DNA of 64,000 nucleotides from Ureibacillus composti. GTDB taxonomy: Bacteria > Bacillota > Bacilli > Bacillales_A > Planococcaceae. This document shows positions 27,605 through 37,523 of the stretch, piece after piece. The translations under genes were made by a program, and so were the position numbers. Location: positions 4,344,637 to 4,408,636 of the forward strand of contig JAUCEP010000002.1 in the NCBI GenBank assembly GCA_030348875.1, written 5' to 3'. Position 1 is the first letter of the stretch. Each line of letters begins with the position of its first letter. Below the pieces are notes generated by a model that searched no databases, was not told the origin of the DNA, and saw only the letters and a program-made list of their open reading frames with translations.

Positions 27605-28645
27605 ATGTGGTTCATCATGAATACAATGAAGGCGGTAGGATTAACTCGTTACCTTCCAATTGACAATCCCCAAAGCCTGGTGGACGTAGTTGTTGAAAAA
27701 CCAAAAGCAACGGGTCGTGACATTTTGGTTAAAGTTGCGGCCATATCGGTCAATCCTGTTGATACAAAGGTACGAGCTCCTAAAGAAAGAGTTGAGGAAG
27801 TTCCTAAAATTCTAGGTTGGGATGTAGCAGGAGTCGTTGAAGAGACAGGACCGGACTGTTCATTGTTTCGTCCGGGAGATGAAGTTTTTTATGCTGGCAG
27901 TATTGCACGACAAGGTGGAAACAGTGAATACCATCTGGTCGATGAACGAATCGTTGGGCGCAAACCTGTTTCCTTAAGTTTTGTGGAAGCCGCAGCTCTT
28001 CCCCTAACCTCCATTACAGCTTGGGAAGCGTTATTTACCCGAATGTCTATTTCCCAAGATCCGGGCCTTAACAAAGGAAAGGCTCTGCTGATCATTGGTG
28101 CAGCCGGGGGTGTAGGTTCCATTGCCACTCAGCTTGCAAAACTAGCGGGGCTTACTGTAATCGGGACTGCTTCCCGATCGGAAACTGTTAGCTGGGTTAA
28201 ATCAATGGGCGCAGACTATACCATTAATCACCATGACCCGCTCCTTCCACAACTTCAAGCAATTGGATTTACAAACGTTCCGTACATTTTTTGCCTGAAT
28301 GCTTTGGAAAAACACTGGGCCGGTATTAGCGAAGCTATTTCCCCACAAGGAGTTGTGTGCGCAATTGACGATCCAACCTCTCCGCTGGACCTCAAATTGC
28401 TTAAGCAAAAAAGCGTCACCTTCGTGTGGGAGTTTATGTTTACTCGCTCTGTTTACGAAACAGATGATATGATTGAGCAGCATCTATTGCTTAATCGTAT
28501 TGCTAATGCTGTGGACCATCAAAAATTAAAGACAACACTGGCCGAAGTCCTTGGACCGATCTCAGCAGAAAATCTCCGTCAAGCCCACAAATTTTTGGAG
28601 AGCAATAGGACGATTGGTAAAATTGGACTAGAAGGGTTTGTTTAA
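27605..28645 (+). CDS. Zinc-type alcohol dehydrogenase-like / quinone oxidoreductase
   Basis: A 346-aa medium-chain dehydrogenase. The N-terminal GroES-like domain has VNPVDTKVRAP and LGWDVAGVVEETGPDCSLFR; the NADPH-binding domain has IIGAAGGVGSIATQLAKLAG at about 157-176 and MGADYTINH. Catalytic zinc ligands of true alcohol dehydrogenases are absent, so it belongs with zinc-independent quinone-reductase-like members. Starts at 27605 or 27617 are both possible behind AAGGAAAGG. A hairpin follows at 28728. Substrate unknown; neighbours suggest detoxification of carbonyls or quinones. Confidence 0.85.
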   Translation: MWFIMNTMKAVGLTRYLPIDNPQSLVDVVVEKPKATGRDILVKVAAISVNPVDTKVRAPKERVEEVPKILGWDVAGVVEETGPDCSLFRPGDEVFYAGSIARQGGNSEYHLVDERIVGRKPVSLSFVEAAALPLTSITAWEALFTRMSISQDPGLNKGKALLIIGAAGGVGSIATQLAKLAGLTVIGTASRSETVSWVKSMGADYTINHHDPLLPQLQAIGFTNVPYIFCLNALEKHWAGISEAISPQGVVCAIDDPTSPLDLKLLKQKSVTFVWEFMFTRSVYETDDMIEQHLLLNRIANAVDHQKLKTTLAEVLGPISAENLRQAHKFLESNRTIGKIGLEGFV

Positions 28646-28727
28646 GAACCTGTTTGCAGAGAGTATAAAAAACAATGAGGTTTCCCGATAAATCGGTGAT
28701 TCGATAATTGCAATTGGATATAAATAT

Positions 28728-28756
28728 AAAGCCGACCGCTAATCGCAGCCGGCTTT
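28728..28756 (+). terminator. Likely terminator of the dehydrogenase gene
   Basis: AAAGCCG pairs with CGGCTTT around a short internal loop and is followed by a weak T tract. Confidence 0.6.
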
Positions 28757-28776
28757 AATTACACAAAGAAACTTTC

Positions 28777-28796
28777 TTTTACTTATGATATGGTTC
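28777..28796. repeat. rlmH-end-like site (copy B)
   Basis: TTTTACTTATGATATGGTTC matches the rlmH 3' end at 29241-29260 in 18 of 20 bases, in the same orientation. On the minus strand it reads EEPYHK and stop. It lies 464 bases from rlmH. Confidence 0.6.
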
Positions 28797-28925
28797 TTCG
28801 TAATCTAAATGAGGTTTTCTATATTTATCTGGCTCACTTACGGCCCCAATTTTTTCATTTTTATTTACTGGATTTTTTACATTAACATAGGCGGTTTTTA
28901 AAGCTGAACTAAGTATTTGGATCAT
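28779..28925 (-). CDS. Possible 48-aa ORF ending in the rlmH-like site
   Basis: A minus-strand frame from ATG at 28925 gives a charged 48-residue peptide ending KYRKPHLDYEEPYHK. No ribosome site is seen and a stop lies directly before the ATG. The amino-acid pattern looks coding, but I do not recognise it. It may be the 3' end of a lost gene that picked up the rlmH-like end. The remaining bases between 28646 and 29234 hold no other gene. Confidence 0.3.
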   Translation of the reverse strand: MIQILSSALKTAYVNVKNPVNKNEKIGAVSEPDKYRKPHLDYEEPYHK

Positions 28926-29086
28926 TTATGCTATGGATTGGTTCAACTGTAACGGGGACTGTGTTTTCTTTTATTTGTAATAAATTATAAATAAAAGAAC
29001 TAATTGAAAAGGTTACCAGCGCGTTAATGATGAATCAAGGGCCTTATTAGAAAATAATTAAATCATTTCTAAAACTGCATAATCCA

Positions 29087-29130
29087 AAAGGTTGGCTAAA
29101 AGAAATTTCTGTTTTTTAGTCAGCCTTTTT
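29087..29130. terminator. Hairpin with T tract
   Basis: AAAGGTTGGCTAAAA pairs with TTTTAGTCAGCCTTT (two G-T pairs) and is followed by T. No gene ends close by on the plus strand, so it may belong to lost sequence or end transcripts crossing rlmH. Confidence 0.55.
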
Positions 29131-29234
29131 GCTTTATTAGCCTGTCAACATCCTTTCACAGTGCTAGTAAATTTAAAAACTGGATTAAATAGATTAAATG
29201 TTTTTCAATGTTTAGATTCTTATATTCCCTCAAA

Positions 29235-29260
29235 AACCTCATTTACTTATGATACGGTTC
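29235..29260. repeat. rlmH 3' end attachment-like site (copy A)
   Basis: This spans the last codons and stop of rlmH plus eight bases beyond. It is the reference copy for the repeats at 28777, 18028, 18145 and 12782. In staphylococci the same codons form the SCC attachment site. Confidence 0.75.
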
Positions 29261-29722
29261 TCCTTTAATAATTCTAAAACTCCGATAGATTTGTTCAACT
29301 AGAACAAGCTTCATTAATTGGTGGGGTAATGTCATCTTTCCGAAGCTTAGTTTTTCTTCCGCGCGTTTAAGGACATCTTCATGAAGACCTAGAGATCCAC
29401 CAATAACAAAGGCAATTTTACTTGTACCATATGTCATTAGTGATTCAATGCTTGCTGCCAGCTCCTCTGATGCTTTCATTTTCCCATCAATTGCAAGAGC
29501 AATTACATACATTCCATCATTAATTTTAGCTAATATACGTTCACCCTCTTTACGCTTAACTATGTCCATCTCCGCTTCACTCAATTGCTCTGGTGCCTTT
29601 TCATCTGCAACTTCGACGAGGTCTACTTTTGCATAACTTCCGAGCCGCTTAACATACTCATCAATCCCCATTTTTAAATATTTTTCCTTTAACTTTCCTA
29701 CTGAAATGATCGTTATATTCAA
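29243..29722 (-). CDS. rlmH: 23S rRNA pseudouridine1915 N3-methyltransferase RlmH
   Basis: A 159-aa SPOUT methyltransferase that methylates pseudouridine 1915 of 23S rRNA on assembled ribosomes; it acts as a dimer. The full family length is present, starting [17 protein letters not shown]. The SAM-binding knot is visible ([25 protein letters not shown]), as is the C-terminal [20 protein letters not shown] followed by PYHK. Its 3' end is identical to a site at 18028, as discussed there. A DnaA-box-rich region lies upstream. Confidence 0.96.
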   Translation of the reverse strand: MNITIISVGKLKEKYLKMGIDEYVKRLGSYAKVDLVEVADEKAPEQLSEAEMDIVKRKEGERILAKINDGMYVIALAIDGKMKASEELAASIESLMTYGTSKIAFVIGGSLGLHEDVLKRAEEKLSFGKMTLPHQLMKLVLVEQIYRSFRIIKGEPYHK

Positions 29723-29969
29723 TAATATCCACCTTTATTAGTTTCATTTATTAGTTATGTTTAATTGTATAAAAGCTGTGGTATATAGTACGTAGAAATA
29801 ATTAATATTAGTTTGAACGATGTTAACCGGTTAAATAGATTTATTATACTTATCAGTAAATCATCGTAGGCTACATCATAATTTCCTTCTCTTTCTACTC
29901 CGTAAAAAATCCTCTATAATGAAAGTACCATGATAACTTCTGGATTCAGAAAATTAGGCTATTAACATT

Positions 29970-30377
29970 TTATCCACGTTTACATTTCATTTACAAACAA
30001 CTTATCCACAAAAGTTATACACATATCCACAATCCCATTCTATATATTGTGTAAATTTATTTTGTCGATACAATATATTCGGCAGGCTCTTCACAATAAG
30101 AACACTTTGTGGATAACTTTTCTTCCTCTTTCAGTTTATCCATTATTGGAAACTCCTTTGTCTCTACAACAAACATGTCTAATGCGTGATTTATATGAGT
30201 TTCGCAGCTATACTTTTCCATTTTTTATATGCTCCTTACTTTCTGAAATTTCCACAAACTTATTCACAATTTACTCTATGTTATCCACAACCCATTGTAA
30301 CAAACAAAAAACGAGTAGGAAAGAAAGGACTTTTCTTCCACCACTCGTCTGAATAACTTTTTTATAAGTTATCCACA
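29970..30377. promoter_or_regulatory. DnaA-box cluster between rlmH and htrA
   Basis: Consensus TTATNCACA boxes are at 30002-30010, 30015-30023, 30260-30268, 30281-30289 and 30369-30377, with an inverted box (TGTGGATAA) at 30108-30116. One-mismatch boxes lie at 29970-29978 and 30023-30031. The 700-base gap 29723-30410 holds no supported gene. Such clusters away from oriC bind DnaA in Bacillus and restrain initiation. Confidence 0.75.
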
Positions 30378-30410
30378 ATTTGTTCAATACTCCTCAATAT
30401 ATAACCGATT

Positions 30411-31709
30411 TTATAATGTTGTATGATCAGTTAATGTTAGCTCTATTTCTACAATTTTACCTTGGCGATAAACTTTAATGTTCATTTTGTCGCCAATCTC
30501 TTTTTCATTATACAAATGTTTACGCAAGTCAATTGAGTTTTCAATTTTTTTGCCATCCATTTCTACAATAACATCATATTGTTCAACACCTGCACTGTCA
30601 GCAGCTGATCCGTTTACCACTTCATTAACCACAACACCTGTAGTTACTTCTTTAGGAAGTTTTAATGTTTGTTGTTGATAGAATGCAGGCACATCTGTTA
30701 AATCTAATAGTGAAATCCCCATTTGTGGTCTTATTACTTCACCATTTGCTTCAATCTCTTCAATTATTGGAATAACTGAATTAATTGGAATAGAGAAACC
30801 TAATCCCTCAACAGATGATTCCGCAATCTTCATTGAGTTAATACCAACTAATTCCCCTGCAATATTAATTAAAGCACCCCCACTATTCCCTGGGTTTATT
30901 GCAGCATCTGTTTGTAATACTTCTGTTTGCCAATCTTCTGTACCATCAGAATTTAAATCAACTGGTACGGAACGATCTTTACCGGAAATAACACCTGTCG
31001 TAACGGAACCGTAAAACTCTAGTCCAAGTGGGTTCCCTATAGCAATAACTGTTTCACCTTGTTTTAATACGTCTGAGTTCCCAAACTTCGCTACAGTTTT
31101 AATATTTTCACTATCAATAGCTACAACTGCTAAGTCTGTCCAAATATCACTACCTACCAGTTTTGCCTCTTTTTTTGTCCCATCGTTTAGCGTTACTTCA
31201 AGTTGTTTCGCGCCTTCTACAACATGGTTGTTTGTTACAACAAATGCCGTGTCACCTTCTATTTTATATATAACACCTGATCCACTACCTGCTTCTTGTG
31301 TTGAAGATTGTCTTGTCCAAAAATCGGATACCTCTTGAATGTTTGTGATACCAACTACTGCATCTGATACGTCGCCTACAGCTTTTGTTATATCAGTTGT
31401 TACTTCTGTAGCAGTTTGATCTATTGTTGTAGCTGGTTCATTTTCATTTGCATTATTATTTGTTCCACCTGGAAGCTGGTTTACCATAGAAGGGAGCAAC
31501 AACCATACTAAAAGTGCCCCCACAATTACACCTGCTACCCCACTCATAAAATAACCGGCTTTATTACCTCCACTCGATTTTTTAGTGCGTCTTTTATTTT
31601 CTTCTTCTTCTTCTCGCTTTAACCTTTCTTGTAAAGGAGAGATTGGACTATTTTGATCATCTGATTGTGAATTGTATTTATTCTGTTCATCATCATTATA
31701 ATAACTCAT
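30411..31709 (-). CDS. htrA: HtrA-type membrane serine protease
   Basis: A 432-aa DegP/HtrA protease anchored by one membrane helix (about residues 54-75) with the catalytic part outside the cell. The triad is H162 (NNHVVEG), D192 (WTDLAVVA) and S277 (NPGNSGGAL), followed by one PDZ domain from about residue 325. It degrades or refolds damaged secreted proteins. The ATG at 31709 is set by GGAG eight bases upstream; the frame is open 17 codons further. In Bacillus this is the last gene of the walRKHIJ region (yycK/htrC); here a terminator separates it from walJ. Confidence 0.92.
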   Translation of the reverse strand: MSYYNDDEQNKYNSQSDDQNSPISPLQERLKREEEEENKRRTKKSSGGNKAGYFMSGVAGVIVGALLVWLLLPSMVNQLPGGTNNNANENEPATTIDQTATEVTTDITKAVGDVSDAVVGITNIQEVSDFWTRQSSTQEAGSGSGVIYKIEGDTAFVVTNNHVVEGAKQLEVTLNDGTKKEAKLVGSDIWTDLAVVAIDSENIKTVAKFGNSDVLKQGETVIAIGNPLGLEFYGSVTTGVISGKDRSVPVDLNSDGTEDWQTEVLQTDAAINPGNSGGALINIAGELVGINSMKIAESSVEGLGFSIPINSVIPIIEEIEANGEVIRPQMGISLLDLTDVPAFYQQQTLKLPKEVTTGVVVNEVVNGSAADSAGVEQYDVIVEMDGKKIENSIDLRKHLYNEKEIGDKMNIKVYRQGKIVEIELTLTDHTTL

Positions 31710-31795
31710 TATACTTTCTCCATCCTTTCTACCTCTTATTGACATTATGATACAATTCAAACATTAAAATTACATGAAAATTAAATAAAACCAAA

Positions 31796-31837
31796 ATAAA
31801 AAAGACCCTGCGGAATTTTTTGTTTCCACAAAGTCTT
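31796..31837 (-). terminator. Terminator of the wal operon
   Basis: On the minus strand AAGACTTTGTGGAA pairs with TTCCGCAGGGTCTT (three G-U pairs), followed by T. It lies 19 bases after the walJ stop and before htrA. Confidence 0.78.
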
Positions 31838-31855
31838 ATTATTTTTATTTGTTAT

Positions 31856-32644
31856 TTAAACTGGTACAAGCATCGTCGGTTCTTCTGCATCCGTATCATG
31901 TAGATGAACAAATTCACCAGCAATGATGCCACAGGATTGTAATGTTTGTTCAACTGTCATTCTAGCTAAATCTTTCATATTATTATCTTTACTTAAATGC
32001 GATAAATAGATTTGAGTTGGCTTTTCAAACACCACTTCACTCATCGCAACCGCCGCGTCCTCATTTGAAACATGGCCGACATCACTTAAAATGCGGCGCT
32101 TTATCGACCATGGGTACCGTCCCATTTGGAGCATACCTATGTCATGGTTACTTTCAAAAACGTAAGAATCAGCACCACGGATATGTCCCTTCATTCGGTC
32201 ACTTACATAACCAGTATCAGTAATTAATACAAGTTTGCGGTTATTTTCATGGAAAGCATAAAACATTGGGTCTGCAGCATCATGAGAAACAGCAAAAGAT
32301 TGAATATCTATTGAACCAAACGATTGAACTGTTTCCATATTAAACAAAAAACGTTGGTCTTCTGGGATATTTCCTATATGACCGTCCATTGCTTTCCACG
32401 TTTTTTCATTTGCATAAATTGGTACTTTGTATTTTCGAGCAACGACGCCTAGTCCTTTTATGTGGTCACTATGTTCATGTGTAACTAAAATTCCAGATAA
32501 CTTTTTCATATCGCGATCAATTTTAGCAAAAAGTTGCTCCATTTTCTTACCACTTAATCCAACGTCGACTAAAAAGGCATGCTCGTCATTTTCTACATAT
32601 ATGGCATTTCCCGAACTGCCACTTGCTAAAACACTAAATCGCAT
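31856..32644 (-). CDS. walJ: Metallo-beta-lactamase-fold protein WalJ (YycJ)
   Basis: A 262-aa MBL-fold hydrolase with the metal motif [11 protein letters not shown] at about residues 54-64 and further ligands in [11 protein letters not shown] and TDTGYVSD. WalJ/YycJ homologs act as a 5'-3' exonuclease-like enzyme in DNA metabolism, and the gene travels with walRK across Firmicutes. Five bases separate it from walI. It is the last gene of the operon. Confidence 0.92.
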   Translation of the reverse strand: MRFSVLASGSSGNAIYVENDEHAFLVDVGLSGKKMEQLFAKIDRDMKKLSGILVTHEHSDHIKGLGVVARKYKVPIYANEKTWKAMDGHIGNIPEDQRFLFNMETVQSFGSIDIQSFAVSHDAADPMFYAFHENNRKLVLITDTGYVSDRMKGHIRGADSYVFESNHDIGMLQMGRYPWSIKRRILSDVGHVSNEDAAVAMSEVVFEKPTQIYLSHLSKDNNMKDLARMTVEQTLQSCGIIAGEFVHLHDTDAEEPTMLVPV

Positions 32645-32649
32645 AGTAA

Positions 32650-33483
32650 CTACTCCCTATTTTCTACTTCTTCAATTTCTTCGACATTCACCATATCTAA
32701 ATTTACATCAATAACTTTTCCTTCAACAGCATCCACGAAGTATTCCTCTTGATTGTCATCTTCGGTTTCAACACGTATATCCCATGTTGGTACAAATACT
32801 TGGGTTTGTGTTAATTGTACAAGTGTTGAATAGCCTAACTTCATTTGAGTAATACGTGAGTTTGGTTTTAACAATTGTTTTGCATATAATGTTTGAATTA
32901 CTTGTAGAGGAGATAACAGATTTTCTTTTTTCTCATTCTCTTCTAACCCTTCTAACATCGTTTGTTCGTACAGATATACTTCACCTTGCTCATTCCAATA
33001 AATTGTTACAATGCCGTTAATGTTGTAGTAAATTGTACGTTCATTTATACGTTGAAAGAATGTTGCAACCCTTTTTTCATGGTCAATTTCCCATAAAACG
33101 TAGGATGCCCCCTCGGAAACATTAGACTGTAAAAACTCTTTATAACTTGCCTCGTCATCTAAATTGCGAAGCTTTACCGGTTTATCCAATGTCACAACAA
33201 GCTTATTTTCATTTTCAACCTTAACCTTTTGATTACGATTTGGTGGTAGACTTGCTTCTTCAAAGTTTTTAACTTTTCCAGATAAATAAGCTGCAGTGTC
33301 TATATTATTTGGTAAAGCTACATAAGTAATATTATCATTTCTTAACTTTGCTTCAATTGTTTCTTCACCTAATATTTCTACCTTCTCCGCTTCAGTATGC
33401 CGATTTAGGTAAAGAGAATATAGAAATAAATCCAAAATGAGAAACACGAAGATGAAGATAGATTTCGATCTACTCCAATCCAT
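32650..33483 (-). CDS. walI: WalRK regulator WalI (YycI)
   Basis: A 277-aa bitopic membrane protein with a short cytoplasmic N-terminus, one membrane helix ([18 protein letters not shown]) and a large extracellular part ending in a YycI/PepSY-like fold ([20 protein letters not shown]). With WalH it restrains the kinase WalK at the membrane. It overlaps walH by 14 bases, so translation is coupled. Length and position agree with the family. Confidence 0.9.
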   Translation of the reverse strand: MDWSRSKSIFIFVFLILDLFLYSLYLNRHTEAEKVEILGEETIEAKLRNDNITYVALPNNIDTAAYLSGKVKNFEEASLPPNRNQKVKVENENKLVVTLDKPVKLRNLDDEASYKEFLQSNVSEGASYVLWEIDHEKRVATFFQRINERTIYYNINGIVTIYWNEQGEVYLYEQTMLEGLEENEKKENLLSPLQVIQTLYAKQLLKPNSRITQMKLGYSTLVQLTQTQVFVPTWDIRVETEDDNQEEYFVDAVEGKVIDVNLDMVNVEEIEEVENRE

Positions 33484-34795
33484 CTTCCACCCCTCCTAGT
33501 AACTCCGGCGTAACACGAGTCCAACTTCCATTTTGATTAATAAACCAGCTTGGTTCTAACGTATGAAGAAGTTCATTTTCATTTTTAACTAAATAATATC
33601 CTACTAAAATCTCATCAATTGAGGACATCTTTATATCAGACCCTTTAATTAACTCAATCATTTCTAGCCCGGATGGTAATTGGACTTTCTTTTTTTCTGA
33701 AATATCCATATCTAATAAATAATATGGACGGCGGTAACTAAAGATTTGATTTTCCCCCCACGTAGTTGAAATACGTGTAGAAGTAACTGAGCTAAATACC
33801 GGTAGACCTTCCATAAACAATTGATATTCTGTTATATGTCGTCCTACATTAACATAACTGTAGCGGTAGTCACCTGTGAACCCTCCGTGGTCATTCACAA
33901 AATCAAAACTATCATAAAGCAAGTTTGAGTTAGGAATTTCAAGGAAGCTTTCTGTTTTTGGATATACATAATGAATGGTTTTATTCTTTTTATCGACAGT
34001 CATGATTGACCGGGCGTCTGTATATTTTTCTGAGTCAGAACTATCAACACTTTTCTTTGCAATACTTGGATCAGTAAAAAGTGCCTCCTTAAAAAGCTCT
34101 GGTGAAATATCATCTATATAGTAAGTAAACTGTGTAAATTTTTCATCAATCCCAGACACATATAAAGATAATTCATTTTCACGGAAAATCTCATTGTATG
34201 CTACGCTATTTTCAGTTGCACTTGCAATATTTGAGTAGAAATAATTAGGGCTTATTGTAATTGTCGTGCTGTAAAGTGTCCGATTTTTTTCACTAACGAA
34301 AAACAATTGTAATGTATTGCGTGCATCAAGCTTACTCCAATCGATGACTAAATGATCGAACGTCATATTTGGTAAATCATCTTGTTCAAAATGTAAGATT
34401 GACTGAAAAGTTTTAATTGGGACCTCCCCCGAAAAGAAGAGAGTCATACGGTTATTTGTACGAACCATATCATTGATTTTTCCATCAGTAAGATTACTTT
34501 GTAAAAATTCTAGTTTGGATGCATTCCAGCTCGAAAGGCTAGTCATCATCTTATTAATTGATGAAGTGGATACTGTCCCCCTCCAAAAACCATCTTCCCT
34601 AAGAACAATTCGATATGGTTTGATAATATCATTGATTTTTTTTTGATCACCTACCGTTACTCGATCGACTTGTGTCTCATCAATATATTGATAGTTTGGT
34701 GTGTAGCTCCAAATAGTGAACGTTAAAATAAGACTAAGCACCACTAGGAGGAAAAGAACAATAGATTTTATTTGTTCAAGATGCTTCACTCCCAA
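33470..34795 (-). CDS. walH: WalRK regulator WalH (YycH)
   Basis: A 441-aa protein with one N-terminal membrane helix (SIVLFLLVVLSLILTFTIWS) and an extracellular three-domain body of the YycH family. It forms a complex with WalI and WalK that modulates cell-wall gene expression. The start overlaps the end of walK by 10 bases and its end overlaps walI by 14. The C-terminal SYRRPYYLLD and WFINQNGSWTRVTPELLGG segments are typical. Confidence 0.9.
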   Translation of the reverse strand: MGVKHLEQIKSIVLFLLVVLSLILTFTIWSYTPNYQYIDETQVDRVTVGDQKKINDIIKPYRIVLREDGFWRGTVSTSSINKMMTSLSSWNASKLEFLQSNLTDGKINDMVRTNNRMTLFFSGEVPIKTFQSILHFEQDDLPNMTFDHLVIDWSKLDARNTLQLFFVSEKNRTLYSTTITISPNYFYSNIASATENSVAYNEIFRENELSLYVSGIDEKFTQFTYYIDDISPELFKEALFTDPSIAKKSVDSSDSEKYTDARSIMTVDKKNKTIHYVYPKTESFLEIPNSNLLYDSFDFVNDHGGFTGDYRYSYVNVGRHITEYQLFMEGLPVFSSVTSTRISTTWGENQIFSYRRPYYLLDMDISEKKKVQLPSGLEMIELIKGSDIKMSSIDEILVGYYLVKNENELLHTLEPSWFINQNGSWTRVTPELLGGVEDGLE

Positions 34796-36630
34796 TCACC
34801 CACCTCATCTAATTCATCCAATTCAAATGGTAATGTGAAGAAAATGGTTGTCCCTTCACCTAACTCACTTTCAGCCCATATTTTACCACCATGTGCTGCA
34901 ATCATTTCCTTTGCAATAGCTAAGCCTAAACCAGTTCCTCCCATAGCACGGGACCGGGCTCGATCTACTCGATAAAAACGATCAAAAATACGACTTAAAT
35001 TCTCTTTTGGAATACCCATTCCATCATCTGAGACCATCACTTTTAACATATTTTCTTGTACGGTAAACCCAAATCGAATATTTCCACCATCTGGCGAATA
35101 TTTTAGTGCATTTGAAATGATATTATCAATTACTTGTGTAAGCTTATCAGTATCAATATCAACAAAATAGGTTGTTTCTGGTATATAACGAATGAATTGA
35201 ACATTTTGGGATTTTGACATTTCAAAACGATCAATGATGCGATTGAAGAACATATTAAACTCAACAAGTTCCTTATTTAACTTATAATCTCGACTATCCA
35301 TTTTAGACAAGTTTAATAAATCATTAACAAGACGAATCATTCGTTCTGTTTCTGTTTGGGTCACATTTAAAAATGAAGGGGCAATATTTTCATCTCTCCA
35401 AGCGCCGTCTGATAATGCCTCTAAATAACTTCGCATCGTCGTAAGAGGTGTTCTTAATTCATGCGATACGTTGGCTACGAACTCACGGCGTTCCATTTCG
35501 ATCTTTTGTTGCTCCGTAATATCATGTAATACAGTGATTAGCCCATTAACAAAACCTGTTTCCTTTTGAATCACTGAAAAACTTGCACGTAAGATGAAGT
35601 TTATATCCGGTGTACTGAAATCTAGATTAATCGGGTCCTTCATATTAATAAGGTCTTCAAAACTATATTCTTTATCAAGACCTAAAACAGATGCAATAGG
35701 ACGATTTAACGTCTCTTCACGTAAAACATTCAATAAACTTAACGCAGGTTCATTAATTAAAATAATTTTACCTTTCCGATCAGTTGCAATAACCCCATCT
35801 GTCATATTACTTAATACCGAAGTAAGCTTACGTCGCTCTGCTTCTGTTGTAGAAGTTGCTTCCTGTAATCGGTTGGTTAAATGATTAAAGGAAATCGCTA
35901 GCTGACCGATTTCATCATTACCGTACACCCGAACCTTACGTGAAAAGTTCCCCCTCGCCATTGCTTGTGCCTGTCTACGCATATCTAAAATAGGTCTTGT
36001 TATTGTTCTTGCAATCAAGATACCCAAAATAATAGTAATAGCAAGGGAAATAGCTGTTCCACCAGCAAATATCCGGTTAATCTCACTCATTTGTTCAAAT
36101 ACTTTTTCGATGTTCGACTCAATATAAATAGCACCAATTACATCACCATTCGGTCCAACTGTGTTAAAAATTGGAGTGGCCAAAATCCAAACGCGTTTTC
36201 GAGTCTCTGTATCAAGTGCAATTTTATCTGAATATGTTTCCGTTGATATGGATTTCGGTGCGACATCATCATTTGAACGTTGGCCAACAATGGACTTACT
36301 TTCAATCTCAGATGTTGCTAACACTTTATTACGATTATCAACTACACGGATTTCATTTACATCTCCTGTAGAGAATTCACGTAAAATCATCGTCAAGCTT
36401 TGCTCTAATGAAAGAGGGGCATCATCGTGGTCCTTTAACATCTCTTCCCGAATACTATATTGAACTAAATCGATTCGTTCAAAAATGGATTGTTGGAAGT
36501 TTTCCTTTAAATTGTCTTCTAATTGATTTGAAAAATAGAGCCCAATAATTTGTAAAGCAATAATAATTAAAAGTACATATATTAAAACAAGTTTTACATG
36601 AATGGATTTAAAAAAACTTACTTTACGCAT
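34786..36630 (-). CDS. walK: Sensor histidine kinase WalK (YycG)
   Basis: A 614-aa essential kinase controlling cell-wall hydrolases. In order: membrane helix at about 13-32, extracellular PAS-like domain to 185, second helix 190-208, HAMP to 260, cytoplasmic PAS at about 265-370, HisKA with phospho-acceptor H390 (NVSHELRTPLTTMRSYLEAL), and HATPase with N, G1 and G2 boxes (IISNALKYSPDGG, DDGMGIPKENL, GGTGLGLAIAKEM). Five bases separate it from walR. Nothing is missing. Confidence 0.96.
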   Translation of the reverse strand: MRKVSFFKSIHVKLVLIYVLLIIIALQIIGLYFSNQLEDNLKENFQQSIFERIDLVQYSIREEMLKDHDDAPLSLEQSLTMILREFSTGDVNEIRVVDNRNKVLATSEIESKSIVGQRSNDDVAPKSISTETYSDKIALDTETRKRVWILATPIFNTVGPNGDVIGAIYIESNIEKVFEQMSEINRIFAGGTAISLAITIILGILIARTITRPILDMRRQAQAMARGNFSRKVRVYGNDEIGQLAISFNHLTNRLQEATSTTEAERRKLTSVLSNMTDGVIATDRKGKIILINEPALSLLNVLREETLNRPIASVLGLDKEYSFEDLINMKDPINLDFSTPDINFILRASFSVIQKETGFVNGLITVLHDITEQQKIEMERREFVANVSHELRTPLTTMRSYLEALSDGAWRDENIAPSFLNVTQTETERMIRLVNDLLNLSKMDSRDYKLNKELVEFNMFFNRIIDRFEMSKSQNVQFIRYIPETTYFVDIDTDKLTQVIDNIISNALKYSPDGGNIRFGFTVQENMLKVMVSDDGMGIPKENLSRIFDRFYRVDRARSRAMGGTGLGLAIAKEMIAAHGGKIWAESELGEGTTIFFTLPFELDELDEVGDWE

Positions 36631-36635
36631 TCAAT

Positions 36636-37346
36636 TTACTCCTGTTCAGGATTTCGTAAATAATAGCCTACTCCCCGGCGAGTTACAATCCAATTTGGAT
36701 GACTTGGATTATCTTCTATTTTTTCACGGAGACGTCTAATTGTTACATCAACTGTACGAACATCTCCAAAATAATCGTAGCCCCACACTGTTTGTAATAG
36801 GTGTTCTCTAGTCATGACTTGTCCAATATGCTTAGCTAAGTAGTGAAGCAATTCAAACTCTCGATGTGTTAACTCAATTGTTTCACCACGTTTTAACACT
36901 AAGTAAGCGTCCGGTTGAATAGTTAGTGACCCGACAACAATATCATTTGATTCTTCTTTTACCTCTTCGGCTTGGTTGGAAACTTGTAATCGTCGCATAT
37001 TAGCTTTAACTCGTGCAATTAACTCACGTGTACTAAATGGTTTTGTTACATAGTCGTCCGCGCCCATTTCTAATCCAAGGACCTTATCAATTTCAGACCC
37101 TTTAGCTGTTAGCATAATAATTGGAAAATCATATTTTTTTCTAACTTCACGACAAACTTCCATACCATCTCTTTTTGGTAGCATGATATCAAGTAACATT
37201 AGATCTGGTTGCTGTTCTTCTATTTTCTCTAATGCTTCATCACCGTCATACGCACAAATGACTTGGTATCCTTCTTTTACTAGATTAAATTGCAAAATGT
37301 CTGCAATCGGTTTCTCATCATCAACTACTAATATTGTTTTATTCAT
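36636..37346 (-). CDS. walR: Response regulator WalR (YycF)
   Basis: A 236-aa OmpR-type regulator. The receiver domain has the acidic pair D9-D10, phospho-acceptor D53 ([13 protein letters not shown]) and K near 102 (VTKPFSTRE). The C-terminal winged helix has [20 protein letters not shown] and [20 protein letters not shown]. It controls autolysin and wall genes through TGTWAH-N5-TGTWAH sites. AAAGGAGAG precedes the ATG. First gene of the wal operon; the promoter is not evident to me. Confidence 0.97.
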   Translation of the reverse strand: MNKTILVVDDEKPIADILQFNLVKEGYQVICAYDGDEALEKIEEQQPDLMLLDIMLPKRDGMEVCREVRKKYDFPIIMLTAKGSEIDKVLGLEMGADDYVTKPFSTRELIARVKANMRRLQVSNQAEEVKEESNDIVVGSLTIQPDAYLVLKRGETIELTHREFELLHYLAKHIGQVMTREHLLQTVWGYDYFGDVRTVDVTIRRLREKIEDNPSHPNWIVTRRGVGYYLRNPEQE

Positions 37347-37523
37347 AAAATTAACTCTCCTTTAGCTTTTGGAATGATCTATTTATCAAGCGTAATTTAT
37401 ATTTTTGCTACTACTAACTCTATCACGCTTTATGAATCAATGCATGATTCAGATATAGTATATCTGATTATTTTCTGGGAAATTATCTTCGACAGAATTC
37501 GCCACTTACGCTGCATTAAAAGT

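Noticed and set aside
18028..29260. ccr serine recombinase or other integrase expected in an SCC-like block
   Set aside because: I looked through the frames in this block and found none with resolvase or integrase motifs.
30047..30352. 101-codon plus-strand frame between rlmH and htrA
   Set aside because: It runs through the DnaA boxes, has no ribosome site and an unlikely composition.
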